A stretch of 64,000 nt of DNA from Adhaeribacter radiodurans (GTDB lineage: Bacteria; Bacteroidota; Bacteroidia; Cytophagales; Hymenobacteraceae), in the NCBI RefSeq assembly GCF_014075995.1, contig NZ_CP055153.1:868001-932000 (forward strand), given 5' to 3'. This document shows positions 27,759 to 36,499 of this stretch, in pieces. The notes beneath the pieces were generated by a model. The model did no database searches. It worked only from the letters and a program-made list of their open reading frames with translations, and was not told the origin of the DNA. The position numbers and the translations under genes are program-made. Positions within the stretch are counted from its first letter, which is position 1. Each line of letters begins with the position of its first letter.

Positions 27759-29878
27759 GCAATAAAAAGTGGCTGGCCTCAGTGCTATTTACTTTTCTGG
27801 TAGTTAAAAGTTTTGTTACCTCTGCTCAAAATGTGGCTCGCCCCGCCCTGAACTTAGAATTATTTGCTCAGGAACTAATAGCGCAGCCCGATAATTCAGA
27901 TCTGATGTACGAAGATATTTACGAAAATCTTTTACAATACTATCAGCAGCCCATTAACCTTAATCAAACTACCCGCGAAGAACTGGAATCGCTGTTTATT
28001 TTGTCGCCGGCACAGGTAAATAGCTTCTTTGAATATAGGAGACAAAATAGCCCTTTAGTAAATCTTTACGAACTACAAGCCATCCCTGGGTTCGATGTGC
28101 CTACTATTTATAAGCTCTTGCCCTTTGTAGACGTTCCGGATGGTAGCCTGTTAACCCAATTAAAGCCACTCTGGTTGCGAATGCGCCAGGAACAAAACCA
28201 ATACTTCCTGGTTCGTTACGATCGTACGATGCAGCAGAAAAAAGGCTATTCGTTTGCAGATACCAGCAGTACCGGTAGAGTTGCCTCGCGTTATTCAGGA
28301 TCGCCGGATAAATATTTAATCCGGTACCGTAACAGTCATGCCCGGGATTATAGCGTAGGCTTTACCGCGGAAAAAGATGCCGGTGAGAAACTTATCTGGG
28401 ACCCGAATACCCAACGCTATGGTTTGGATTTTTACTCGGCGCATGTGCAGTTATACAATCAAGGTAAGTTTAAAGCTTTGGCATTGGGCGATTATCAGCT
28501 TCAGTTTGGCCAGGGACTTTTACTGGCTGGTGGCTTTAGTGTAGGAAAAGGTGCCGAAACCATTACTACGTTACGCCGAAGTAATTTGGGTATCCGGCCT
28601 TACACATCTGTTTTAGAAGCAGCATTTTTCCGGGGCGCCGCTTTTACTTATACCTGGCAGCAATGGGAACTAACAACATTTTATTCAAATAAAAAAGTAG
28701 ATGGCAATGTACAAAGTGCATTAGACACACTTGAAGCAGACTTCGGAACAGAAGAAAGTTCTTTTTCATCTATTCAGGCTACGGGTTTCCACCGAACGCT
28801 TACAGAAATTTCTTCGAAACATCAGGTAAAAGAGCAAGTAATAGGGAGTAATCTTTTGTTCCGGGCACCAAATCAGCCATTTACAATGGGCATAACGGCT
28901 TTACGCACTGTTTACAATGTGGCCATACAACCAATGTCCCGGGCTTATAATCAGTTTGAGTTTGCCGGACAACAACTTACCAATTTGGGTACTCATTATT
29001 CTTATAATTGGCAAAACTTAAATTTCTTTGGCGAAACAGCTTACTCGTCTTCTGGTGGTTGGGGAACCGTTAATGGCCTTTTAGCAAGTTTATCGGCTCG
29101 TCTGGAAGCCTCGGTGCTATACCGAAATTATAGCCGGCAGTTTCATTCCTTGCACGGAAATGCTTTTGGCGAAAGTACCCGGAATAATAATGAACAAGGA
29201 TGGTATTTCGGCTTAAAAGTAAAACCAACAACTCCGTGGGAAATTACTGCTTATTACGATGCCTTTGTTTTTCCGTGGCTTAAATATCGGGTAAATGCTC
29301 CTTCAAACGGAAATGAAAGTTTAGTAAGACTACAGTACCGACCAACTAAAACGACTTTGTTGTATGTTCAATTCCGGTCGGAAACCAAAGGCCGTAATGT
29401 TTCTTTACTTAACCAACAAATAGATTTTGTAAGCCAGGCTACCCGGAAAAATTATTTACTTTATCTGGATTATACTCCCAGCCCGAAAATCAATTTACGC
29501 TCCCGGATTCAGCATAGTACTTTTACATTAGCAGGTAAAACTACTCAAGGGTATTTTATGGCTCAGGATGTTAGTTTTAATCTAAAAAGATGGCAATTGA
29601 GTACCCGTTACGGTTTATTTGACACCGATGATTATGATAACCGGCAATATACCATTGAACGGGATGTATTATATGCCTTTTCGGTGCCAGCTCTAAGTGG
29701 GGTAGGAGCACATTATTATTTGGTAGCACAGTTTAAAGCTAATTCAAACCTCGATTTCTGGGTAAAATATTCTAACACGAATTACCGTCACCAGGCAACG
29801 ATTGGATCTGGTTTAGAAGAAATGAAAGGCCATATTAGAGAAGACATTCGGGTACAGGTCCGTTATGGCTTTAATTAA
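27749..29878 (+). CDS. Helix-hairpin-helix domain protein fused to an outer-membrane barrel
   Basis: 709 aa. Signal peptide 1-27. Residues 68-127 are two helix-hairpin-helix units like those of ComEA (INLNQTTREELESLF, then FFEYRRQNSPLVNLYELQAIPGF). The remaining 570 residues are rich in aromatic-ended beta strands, consistent with a large outer-membrane barrel (for example FKALALGDYQLQFGQGLLLAGG). ComEA-type HhH domains bind duplex DNA during natural uptake; here the domain would be periplasmic, ahead of the barrel. Function unproven. It forms a pair with the PorV-like gene. Confidence 0.8.
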   Translation: MELGNKKWLASVLFTFLVVKSFVTSAQNVARPALNLELFAQELIAQPDNSDLMYEDIYENLLQYYQQPINLNQTTREELESLFILSPAQVNSFFEYRRQNSPLVNLYELQAIPGFDVPTIYKLLPFVDVPDGSLLTQLKPLWLRMRQEQNQYFLVRYDRTMQQKKGYSFADTSSTGRVASRYSGSPDKYLIRYRNSHARDYSVGFTAEKDAGEKLIWDPNTQRYGLDFYSAHVQLYNQGKFKALALGDYQLQFGQGLLLAGGFSVGKGAETITTLRRSNLGIRPYTSVLEAAFFRGAAFTYTWQQWELTTFYSNKKVDGNVQSALDTLEADFGTEESSFSSIQATGFHRTLTEISSKHQVKEQVIGSNLLFRAPNQPFTMGITALRTVYNVAIQPMSRAYNQFEFAGQQLTNLGTHYSYNWQNLNFFGETAYSSSGGWGTVNGLLASLSARLEASVLYRNYSRQFHSLHGNAFGESTRNNNEQGWYFGLKVKPTTPWEITAYYDAFVFPWLKYRVNAPSNGNESLVRLQYRPTKTTLLYVQFRSETKGRNVSLLNQQIDFVSQATRKNYLLYLDYTPSPKINLRSRIQHSTFTLAGKTTQGYFMAQDVSFNLKRWQLSTRYGLFDTDDYDNRQYTIERDVLYAFSVPALSGVGAHYYLVAQFKANSNLDFWVKYSNTNYRHQATIGSGLEEMKGHIREDIRVQVRYGFN

Positions 29879-29974
29879 AGCTGTTTATTCAGGATGATTT
29901 TCAATAAAAATCTGCTACGTAAGTAATTCAGGAAAGGCACAAAAAGTAATTTTATTTACTAAAAGATCAAATAT

Positions 29975-30634
29975 CTAACCGGCCACAAACATATGAGCGG
30001 CTTCCGTGTGTTTGCATTTAAGGGCAATATCCATAGCAGTTTCTCCGCTACTCGTAGTGGCGTTAATATCTGCTTTATGTTCCAGTAAAAGCTTAATCAT
30101 ATCGGCATCGCCGTTTTGAGCAGCGGCATGCAAGGGAGTAAAACCGTGTTGCTGTTGGGTGTTTACCTCAGCGCCATTTTCCAATAAATAAGTTACTATT
30201 TCCAGACTGCGGGCCGCCACTGCCGAATGCAATGGTTGTACTTGCCAGTCGTTTTTAGATGCTTGATTAACGTTGGCCCCTTTTTCTATTAATAATTTTA
30301 CCGTATCGGCATGACCAAAAAAACTAGCTAAACCTAAAGGACTAAATCCGTCCGGCGAAGTAGAATTTATTAAATCAGCTTGGTTATTAAGTAATTCTTG
30401 AACACGTTCGTTTACCCCTAAAGCAGCCGCTTCAAAAATATCAAGTTCGTAGTTAGAATTGCTTAATATAACTTCCAACAAACGTGGATTGCGCTGGTAC
30501 GTAGCTAATAATACTAAAGGTATCTGATTATCGGTTTTAGCATAAATTAAATCCGGATCGGCCTTTAGCAATGATTGTACTTTGGCAATATCCCCGTTCT
30601 TTACGGCTTCCAGTATTTCAGTTTGGGTAGACAT
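29975..30634 (-). CDS. Ankyrin-repeat protein
   Basis: 219 aa, no signal peptide, so cytoplasmic. Six or so ankyrin repeats fill the protein; the clearest are SPDGFSPLGLASFFGHADTVKLLIEKGANVN, DWQVQPLHSAVAARSLEIVTYLLENGAEVN and HGFTPLHAAAQNGDADMIKLLLEHKADIN. Such domains bind other proteins; the partner is unknown. Bacterial single-domain ankyrin proteins sometimes pair with catalases, which are absent here. Confidence 0.9.
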   Translation of the reverse strand: MSTQTEILEAVKNGDIAKVQSLLKADPDLIYAKTDNQIPLVLLATYQRNPRLLEVILSNSNYELDIFEAAALGVNERVQELLNNQADLINSTSPDGFSPLGLASFFGHADTVKLLIEKGANVNQASKNDWQVQPLHSAVAARSLEIVTYLLENGAEVNTQQQHGFTPLHAAAQNGDADMIKLLLEHKADINATTSSGETAMDIALKCKHTEAAHMFVAG

Positions 30635-30720
30635 AGCTCAGTTGATAACTTACTTAAAGAACAATATACCGATTTTTGCTTTTAATAGTTTACTTATCTT
30701 AAACCTTGGGTACGGTATTA

Positions 30721-31062
30721 ATGATAACTAGCCTACTTACTTCTAAAGCCTTGATGTTAGAGCTTCCCGCCCGGCAAAAACTACCTATGGTTTGTCCTGA
30801 AATTCATTTGGTGGACTGCTTCTTTGACATACTGCGAGCTAAAACCAGTAACAAGATATCTACCGATAAAAATTTAGTAAAAGATTATTTAACCATCTTA
30901 AGCCGATATTACTACAACCAGATGCAAGGGATTATTTATCTACCTTTGTTTCTCTACCTAAGCGTATTACTTGTTAAATTGGTACTAAAAGAAAATAGAA
31001 AATATCTGTTTCGTGTACTCGTAACCAGAGGCTGGCATTTAGGTATAACTAAGAGCAAATAA
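30721..31062 (+). CDS. Doubtful ORF, hypothetical protein
   Basis: About 113 codons from the ATG at 30721 (a TTG lies 15 bp earlier). The C-terminal part has a hydrophobic stretch GIIYLPLFLYLSVLLVKLVL followed by basic residues. It resembles no family known to me and its codon pattern is less regular than that of neighbours. The stop at 31060-31062 lies at the base of a strong hairpin, which slightly favours a real or formerly real gene. It may equally be non-coding. Confidence 0.25.
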   Translation: MITSLLTSKALMLELPARQKLPMVCPEIHLVDCFFDILRAKTSNKISTDKNLVKDYLTILSRYYYNQMQGIIYLPLFLYLSVLLVKLVLKENRKYLFRVLVTRGWHLGITKSK

Positions 31063-31108
31063 AGGCTAACTTATTTTGAAACTAAATTTCAAAATAAGCT
31101 AGCCTTTA
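31061..31108. terminator. Long bidirectional hairpin terminator
   Basis: A 21-bp inverted repeat (AAAGGCTA-x-CTTATTTTGAAA against its complement, one mismatch) with a 5-nt loop, placed before the pirin gene. T-rich flanks are weak. Confidence 0.6.
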
Positions 31109-31157
31109 ATAAACGGCAAAATTCAAAATCTAAGAAAATTCCTTACCTAAATTCTGT

Positions 31158-32012
31158 ATGCGAACCATCAAAAAAATACATAAAGCTATTTCTGCTCCTA
31201 TTCACGATTTAATTACTTTTCGGGCTTTACCTACCAGCCAAATTGATTACCTGGATCCTTTTTTATTTTTAAATCATCACGGGCCGCAGGTATATCCGCC
31301 TTTTAACCGGGGGCTTCCTTTTGGGCCACATCCGCATCGTGGTTTCGAAACCCTTACTTTTGTTCTGGACGGTGATTTGGTGCACCGCGATACGGGTAGC
31401 GGTGAAAGTGTAATTCGGGCGGGCGGCATCCAGTGGATGACGGCGGGCCGAGGGCTAATTCACGCGGAAGTTTCGTCGGAAGAGTTTAAAGAACACGGAG
31501 GCAACGTAGAAGTTATTCAGCTTTGGTTTAATTTGCCAGCCAAACTTAAAATGACCGCTCCGCATTACGTTGGTTTGCAGCAGGCAGAAATTCCAGCTAT
31601 AACATTGGATGAAGGTAAAGTTACTATTCACGCTGTTTCCGGAGAATGGGCCGGTACCAAAGGATCTGTGCCCTCGCTTACAGATATTCAAATTGCCCGT
31701 TTAGAACTCCAGGTTGGGGGAACTTATACAGCACAAATTGCAGCAAGCCGGAATATTTTATGCTACGTGGTACGCGGTATAGTTAACATAAATGGCCAAA
31801 GTGCTACTACGCATAACTTAATACAATTTAACAACGATGGCAAAGAAATTCAACTGGAAGCTACCGAAAACACTACCCTTATTCTAGGCCACGGCGAACC
31901 TTACAATGAACCGGTTGTTGCCCAAGGACCATTCGTGATGAATACCCAAGCTGAAATTATGCAAGCCATGCGCGATTACCAAATGGGAAAAATGGGGGTT
32001 TGGGCAGAATAG
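31158..32012 (+). CDS. Pirin family protein
   Basis: 284 aa, full-length bicupin. Metal-binding His lie in FGPHPHRGFETLTFVLDG and in GLIHAEVSSEEF (His and Glu), all in the N-terminal cupin. The C-terminal cupin holds NEPVVAQGPFVMNTQAEIMQAMRDYQMGKMG, the typical pirin ending. Some pirins are quercetin dioxygenases or redox sensors; the role is not determinable. It appears monocistronic and is convergent with dinB. Confidence 0.93.
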   Translation: MRTIKKIHKAISAPIHDLITFRALPTSQIDYLDPFLFLNHHGPQVYPPFNRGLPFGPHPHRGFETLTFVLDGDLVHRDTGSGESVIRAGGIQWMTAGRGLIHAEVSSEEFKEHGGNVEVIQLWFNLPAKLKMTAPHYVGLQQAEIPAITLDEGKVTIHAVSGEWAGTKGSVPSLTDIQIARLELQVGGTYTAQIAASRNILCYVVRGIVNINGQSATTHNLIQFNNDGKEIQLEATENTTLILGHGEPYNEPVVAQGPFVMNTQAEIMQAMRDYQMGKMGVWAE

Positions 32013-32061
32013 TAAATTTTTAACAAACCTGCTTAAAAATCTCGTTGAGGCAGATTTTTTA

Positions 32062-33159
32062 CTAAAAATCAAAGGTAAGCTGGTAAGAAGCCGGCTGGTC
32101 GTGCGGATAAAGTAAATTAGAAACCGAGATACCTAATAAACGCACGGGGAACAGGGGTAGAGTTGGAGTACGCAGTAGTTCGCGGGCAATGGTAAAAATA
32201 GCATCGGTAGAGTTTAGGTAGCTGAGTAAAGTTTTGCTGCGGGTCTGGAGGGTAAAGTCAAAATACTTCAACTTTAAGGTAATGGTTTTGGCCGAAGTTT
32301 GCAGACGGGCCATGTCCTGGGCTACTTCTTGCGCCAGAAAATGCAAACGCTCCAGTAAGTCTTCTTCTTCAATTAAATCTACGTCAAAAGTGCGTTCAGA
32401 CCCAATGGATTTACGAATGCGATGCGGCTGCACCGGACGGTCGTCTTGCACGCGGGCAATGCGGTAATAGTAATGCCCGGTTTTGCCAAAATGCCGCACC
32501 AATTCTTCTTCGGAACGTTCCCGTAAATCGGCGCCAGTAGTAATGCCTAGTTGCTGCATTTTTGCTGCGGTTACTTTGCCTATGCCATGAAACTTATTAA
32601 TAGTTAAACTGGCTACTAAGGCCTCTGCTTTATCCGGTGTAACAAGGGTAAAACCATCGGGTTTGTTCATGTCGGAGGCAATTTTAGCTAGAAATTTATT
32701 AAAAGATACTCCGGCGGATGCAGTTAGACCAGTTTCGGCCAGAATGCTCGCTTTTATCTCTTTCGCAATTATACTAGCTGAAGGCATACCAATTTTATTT
32801 TCAGTTACATCGAGGTAAGCTTCGTCTAAAGAAAGGGGTTCTACCAGATCAGTATACCGGTAAAATATTTCGCGAATTTGGCGGGAGATGGCGCTGTATA
32901 CTTCAAACCGGGGTTTTACGAAAACTAATTGCGGGCACTTTTGGGCAGCTATGCGCGAGGCTAAGGCCGAATGAACGCCAAATTTGCGGGCTTCATAACT
33001 GGCTGCGGCTACCACTCCGCGCGCTCGGGAGCCTCCAACGGCAACTGGTTTTCCGCGTAGTTCCGGATGGTCGCGCTGCTCCACCGACGCATAAAAGGCA
33101 TCCATATCAATATGAATAATCTTCCGGATGGCAGAACTCAAATTTATAAGATTTAGCAA
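32062..33159 (-). CDS. dinB: DNA polymerase IV (Y-family translesion polymerase)
   Basis: 365 aa. Catalytic acidic residues are in IIHIDMDAFYASVEQRD and EPLSLDEAYLDVT. The steric-gate region follows, then the HhH thumb (FHGIGKVTAAKMQQLGI) and the little-finger domain. The last residues QLTFDF resemble the C-terminal clamp-binding peptide of Pol IV. It copies past damaged template bases. No LexA-type box is recognisable upstream, and recA is 6 kb away rather than adjacent. Confidence 0.95.
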   Translation of the reverse strand: MLNLINLSSAIRKIIHIDMDAFYASVEQRDHPELRGKPVAVGGSRARGVVAAASYEARKFGVHSALASRIAAQKCPQLVFVKPRFEVYSAISRQIREIFYRYTDLVEPLSLDEAYLDVTENKIGMPSASIIAKEIKASILAETGLTASAGVSFNKFLAKIASDMNKPDGFTLVTPDKAEALVASLTINKFHGIGKVTAAKMQQLGITTGADLRERSEEELVRHFGKTGHYYYRIARVQDDRPVQPHRIRKSIGSERTFDVDLIEEEDLLERLHFLAQEVAQDMARLQTSAKTITLKLKYFDFTLQTRSKTLLSYLNSTDAIFTIARELLRTPTLPLFPVRLLGISVSNLLYPHDQPASYQLTFDF

Positions 33160-33605
33160 AATTGAATAAGTAAATATAAGTTACAATCCCGTGGCAAAAA
33201 GAATTTCAACAAAGTTTTGTGGTAACCAGACTAACCTATTATTAATTATTTACACCTAAAACTTATAACAGAAGCAACTAAAAAGAATGCGCTGAAATCT
33301 ATAAGGTAAACTTTAAAACAAAGTAAAAATCAGGCTTTTTTGAGAAGGGCTTACTAATAAAAACTTTTAAGAAAAGAGACATAAGTATCATGGTATTAGC
33401 TGGTAGATTTTTGTGTTTAAGTAATAGAATGTCTATGCCTTTTTACTACCTGTCCAACATCAAATATTAAAATTAATTTGGTCCGCTTACTTAATCAGCA
33501 AATAATACCAGCAATTTATAAATCCTCAACTTATAAGAACTTTCCTTTGTTGCTCGTTTTCTTTCGCAAAAGTGTTGTTACTTTGTGCACCAAACCATCT
33601 CCGGA
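33160..33605. other. Divergent intergenic region with heptad tract
   Basis: About 446 bp between dinB and the MutS-like gene. It contains heptad tract B (33377-33432) and a -7-like TTACTTTG at 33578-33585. No coding signal. Confidence 0.6.
33377..33432. repeat. Heptad-periodic intergenic repeat (tract B)
   Basis: Eight 7-mers: AGACATA, AGTATCA, TGGTATT, AGCTGGT, AGATTTT, TGTGTTT, AAGTAAT, AGAATGT. The opening GAGACATAAGTAT is identical to the opening of tract D near 37559. Confidence 0.6.
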
Positions 33606-35414
33606 ATGATACAACCATCACCCCCCGAAATTTTTAGAAATTTAGCCGAAGAAAATACTCTACAAGAACTAAATTATAAAAAAAAGTGCAGCCAGGTTGG
33701 CTGGTTACGCCTGGCAATTTTTGTTGCCGGAGTAAGCAGTGTGGTTTATTTTTTCCGGCAAGATTTAAATTCCGCCGCCTGGGTTGGGTTGTTTTTATTT
33801 TACATTGTATTTATTGTTATAATGCGTTGGCACCAGCGCTTACGGTATAAACAATACCATCATGCCTTTTTAAAACGCATTAACAGCGAAGAGTTAGATC
33901 GTTTGCAGGGCAAATTAACTTCTTTTGATACCGGCGAACGCTACGCTAATCCACAGCATTTATATACTTCCGACCTGGATATTTTTGGAAAACATTCTTT
34001 GTTTCAATTACTAAATCGGGCCGTTACTGCTATCGGGAAAGATAAGCTGGCAAGCTGGCTGCAAACACCAGCTAAAACTACCGTAATCCGAGAACGGCAA
34101 GAAGCAGTGGCCGAGTTAGCTCCCCAACTAGCGTGGCGACAAGAACTACAAGCCAAAGCCATGCACTATAAACAAGAAAGGCAAGATTCTTCGCCGTTCT
34201 TCGAGTGGCTGCACGCACCCGATTTTTATAAAAATAAACTCTGGCTGAAAATTTTAATTTTTGTTTTACCGGTATTTACCCTAGGAGCTATTCTAGCGTG
34301 GTGGCTGGATGCAATACCTACTTATTCGCCGGTGGTTGGCTTAATGATATGCCAGTATGTGTTAAACGTACGTTACGCCGTTTTCCGGGAGCAATACTAC
34401 GAGAAAAGCAGCGGCATGTACGAAATACTTAAAAGTTATACGGCATTGCTTACGCACATCGAAGCACATTCTTTTAAAGCCAAAAAATTGCTGGAACTGC
34501 AACAACAACTACATATTAAACAGAAAACTGCATCTAATTATTTAAACGAACTCGCCTCTATTATTGAATACATATCGGCCCGCCTAAATGTGTACATGAA
34601 TTTATTGTTGAACAGTACTTTAATGTGGGATTACTTCTGGATGTACCGGCTCGAGAATTGGAAAAAGAACATGGCTACCAACCTTGATCCCGTTTTACAA
34701 GTGGTGGCCGAAACGGAAACCCTTACGAGTTTAGCCGCTTTTCAATATGCAAATCCTTCGTATACGCATCCTGTTTTAAGTGAGCAATTATTTGAGGTAC
34801 AAGCCGAGGCCTTGGGTCACCCGCTTATTTTTGTAACTAACCGGATTACCAATAGTTTTGCGATGACGGGTGCAGGGCAAACGCTAATTATTACAGGTTC
34901 TAACATGTCGGGTAAAAGTACTTTCCTGCGCACGGTTGCGATTAACCTGGTACTAGCCTTTGCCGGATCGGCCGTTTGTGCCCGGCGGTTACGGGCGTAC
35001 CCGGCGCAGGTGTATACCGCTATGCGCACCGAAGATAACCTGGCTGAAAGCACTTCGTCGTTTTACGCTGAACTGAAACGGTTGAAAATGCTGATTGATT
35101 TAAGTGTTACCGGCACCCCGGTTTACTATTTTCTGGATGAAATTCTAAAAGGAACCAACTCTCACGACCGGCACCTGGGAGCGCAAGCACTTATCCGGCA
35201 ATTGCACCAACAAAATGCCTCGGGTTTGGTTTCGACCCACGATTTAGAATTAGGAAATATGGAAGAGGAAAACCCTGACTACATTCAAAATTATTCGTTT
35301 AACAGTACCATTGAAGACGATAAAATTCTGTTCGATTATAAGTTGCATCCTGGGGTGTGTAATAGCTTTAATGCCAGTAAGCTGATGCAGCAAATGGGCA
35401 TTCATATGGAGTAA
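33606..35414 (+). CDS. Membrane-anchored MutS-like ATPase (MutS domain V)
   Basis: 602 aa from the ATG at 33606; the frame opens at a GTG at 33585, but a -7-like TTACTTTG (33578-33585) ends on it. Two membrane helices lie near residues 30-75 and two more near 215-260. A helical lever/clamp-like region follows, then the ABC-type ATPase: Walker A GSNMSGKST (about 430-438), the signature region, Walker B YFLDEILKGTNSHDR and the H-loop VSTHDLELG. The mismatch-binding domain I of MutS is missing. This membrane-bound subgroup is annotated as MutS-related but its role is unknown. Confidence 0.88.
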   Translation: MIQPSPPEIFRNLAEENTLQELNYKKKCSQVGWLRLAIFVAGVSSVVYFFRQDLNSAAWVGLFLFYIVFIVIMRWHQRLRYKQYHHAFLKRINSEELDRLQGKLTSFDTGERYANPQHLYTSDLDIFGKHSLFQLLNRAVTAIGKDKLASWLQTPAKTTVIRERQEAVAELAPQLAWRQELQAKAMHYKQERQDSSPFFEWLHAPDFYKNKLWLKILIFVLPVFTLGAILAWWLDAIPTYSPVVGLMICQYVLNVRYAVFREQYYEKSSGMYEILKSYTALLTHIEAHSFKAKKLLELQQQLHIKQKTASNYLNELASIIEYISARLNVYMNLLLNSTLMWDYFWMYRLENWKKNMATNLDPVLQVVAETETLTSLAAFQYANPSYTHPVLSEQLFEVQAEALGHPLIFVTNRITNSFAMTGAGQTLIITGSNMSGKSTFLRTVAINLVLAFAGSAVCARRLRAYPAQVYTAMRTEDNLAESTSSFYAELKRLKMLIDLSVTGTPVYYFLDEILKGTNSHDRHLGAQALIRQLHQQNASGLVSTHDLELGNMEEENPDYIQNYSFNSTIEDDKILFDYKLHPGVCNSFNASKLMQQMGIHME

Positions 35415-35494
35415 TTTTAAAATTAAAATTAAGTAAGGATGCTTTTTTTGTTCGGATTGCGGACTCCTTACTCATGAATTTCAAATTATAAAGT

Positions 35495-36055
35495 ATGGCT
35501 AAAATAATATTTTTACTGGCAATTAAATTACTGTTAAGTAGTTTCATGTGCTTTAGCCAAACCACGGATTCGATTCAGATTTTATCTTCGGAAAAAATAA
35601 ACCCAAAGGAAGTAAAGTATTTTATGGTGTTAGATAAGCCTGGTAAAGTGAGCCGGATTCGTTTTTACACCGGCAATAAAATTACTTTTAAGCTAACCGG
35701 CGAAAAACAACGTTATTCCGATCAAATTACTAATATTAAAAAGCATTCTATAGTTATGTGGGATACTGAAATTCCACTGCGGGATATACGAAAAATAAAA
35801 TTAGCAAATACCAGTACTGTTTCTTCGGGCCTTCAGTTTCTGGGCCGATTGCTAAAAAACGGGGGATTATTTTTCTCGGTTATAGGTGCCGGAAATTACC
35901 TTTTAGATAAAGAACCTGGTGATAATACTCTTACTTTTTTAAAATATACGGCTGGCGCTTTTATTGCCGGACAGTTGCTTACCCGTACCAGTCGTAGCCG
36001 AACTTACAAGATAAACGAAAATCACCGGTTAAAAACAATTGAGCAGTTTTGGTAA
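35495..36055 (+). CDS. Hypothetical secreted/membrane protein
   Basis: 186 aa. A signal peptide (1-21) is followed by a beta-rich stretch (KYFMVLDKPGKVSRIRFYTG), then a hydrophobic Gly/Ala-rich pair of segments (GGLFFSVIGAGNYLL, FLKYTAGAFIAGQLL) and a basic tail. I do not recognise the family. It is the first of three co-directional uncharacterised genes, separated from the next by heptad tract C. Confidence 0.7.
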   Translation: MAKIIFLLAIKLLLSSFMCFSQTTDSIQILSSEKINPKEVKYFMVLDKPGKVSRIRFYTGNKITFKLTGEKQRYSDQITNIKKHSIVMWDTEIPLRDIRKIKLANTSTVSSGLQFLGRLLKNGGLFFSVIGAGNYLLDKEPGDNTLTFLKYTAGAFIAGQLLTRTSRSRTYKINENHRLKTIEQFW

Positions 36056-36064
36056 AATTAAAAA

Positions 36065-36155
36065 GTTGTAAGTTTTAGATTTTACGTTCATTCTCAATTG
36101 TATCATTTAAATTAAAAACGTATAACGTAGTACGTTTAACGTAAAACTAACCACT
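36065..36155. repeat. Heptad-periodic intergenic repeat (tract C)
   Basis: Thirteen consecutive 7-mers in one phase, starting GTTGTAA, GTTTTAG, ATTTTAC, GTTCATT and ending AAAAACG, TATAACG, TAGTACG, TTTAACG, TAAAACT. The left and right ends are partly complementary (TTTTACGTT against AACGTAAAA), so the tract can fold back. It begins 10 bp after a stop codon. Confidence 0.65.
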
Positions 36156-36173
36156 TATTCACACAAGATTAAA

Positions 36174-36416
36174 ATGCGCGTAGTTGCTGAAATACCTCAT
36201 GCAGCAGTTAAAATAACTGTTTTTGCCTGGAACGGAAAATTCCTGATTAAGCTCGAAAGAGGGCCTTATGAACAAACGTATAAAATTAGCGAAACGGATG
36301 TATTGGGTGATGAAGGTTTAAAACATATTTTAGACGAAACTTTTATTAACGAAGCCGTTGAATTGTTTGGGCAAATGCACCAAAACTTAATGGCCGCCCA
36401 GGAGCGGGCAGATTAG
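36174..36416 (+). CDS. Conserved-looking small hypothetical protein
   Basis: 80 aa: MRVVAEIPHAAVKITVFAWNGKF, then EQTYKISETDVLGDEGLKHILDETFINEAVELFGQMHQNLM. A small beta sheet followed by helices is expected; no signal peptide, so cytoplasmic. The regular composition and good codon phase argue for a real gene. I recall similar short proteins in Cytophagales but cannot name a family. Its role is unknown. Confidence 0.75.
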   Translation: MRVVAEIPHAAVKITVFAWNGKFLIKLERGPYEQTYKISETDVLGDEGLKHILDETFINEAVELFGQMHQNLMAAQERAD

Positions 36417-36417
36417 A

Positions 36418-36484
36418 AAATCGCTTTTAAGTAGATTATGTAGCTCTAAACAGTTTTTTAACTGTAATAGCTAAAAAACGATTT
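36418..36484. repeat. Nested inverted repeat
   Basis: AAATCG (36418-36423) pairs with CGATTT (36479-36484); inside, TAGCT pairs with AGCTA and ACAGTT pairs with AACTGT across TTTT. The whole gap between two genes can fold as one interrupted hairpin. It could be an attenuator or terminator. Confidence 0.5.
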
Positions 36485-36499
36485 GAGATTTAAAAAAGC

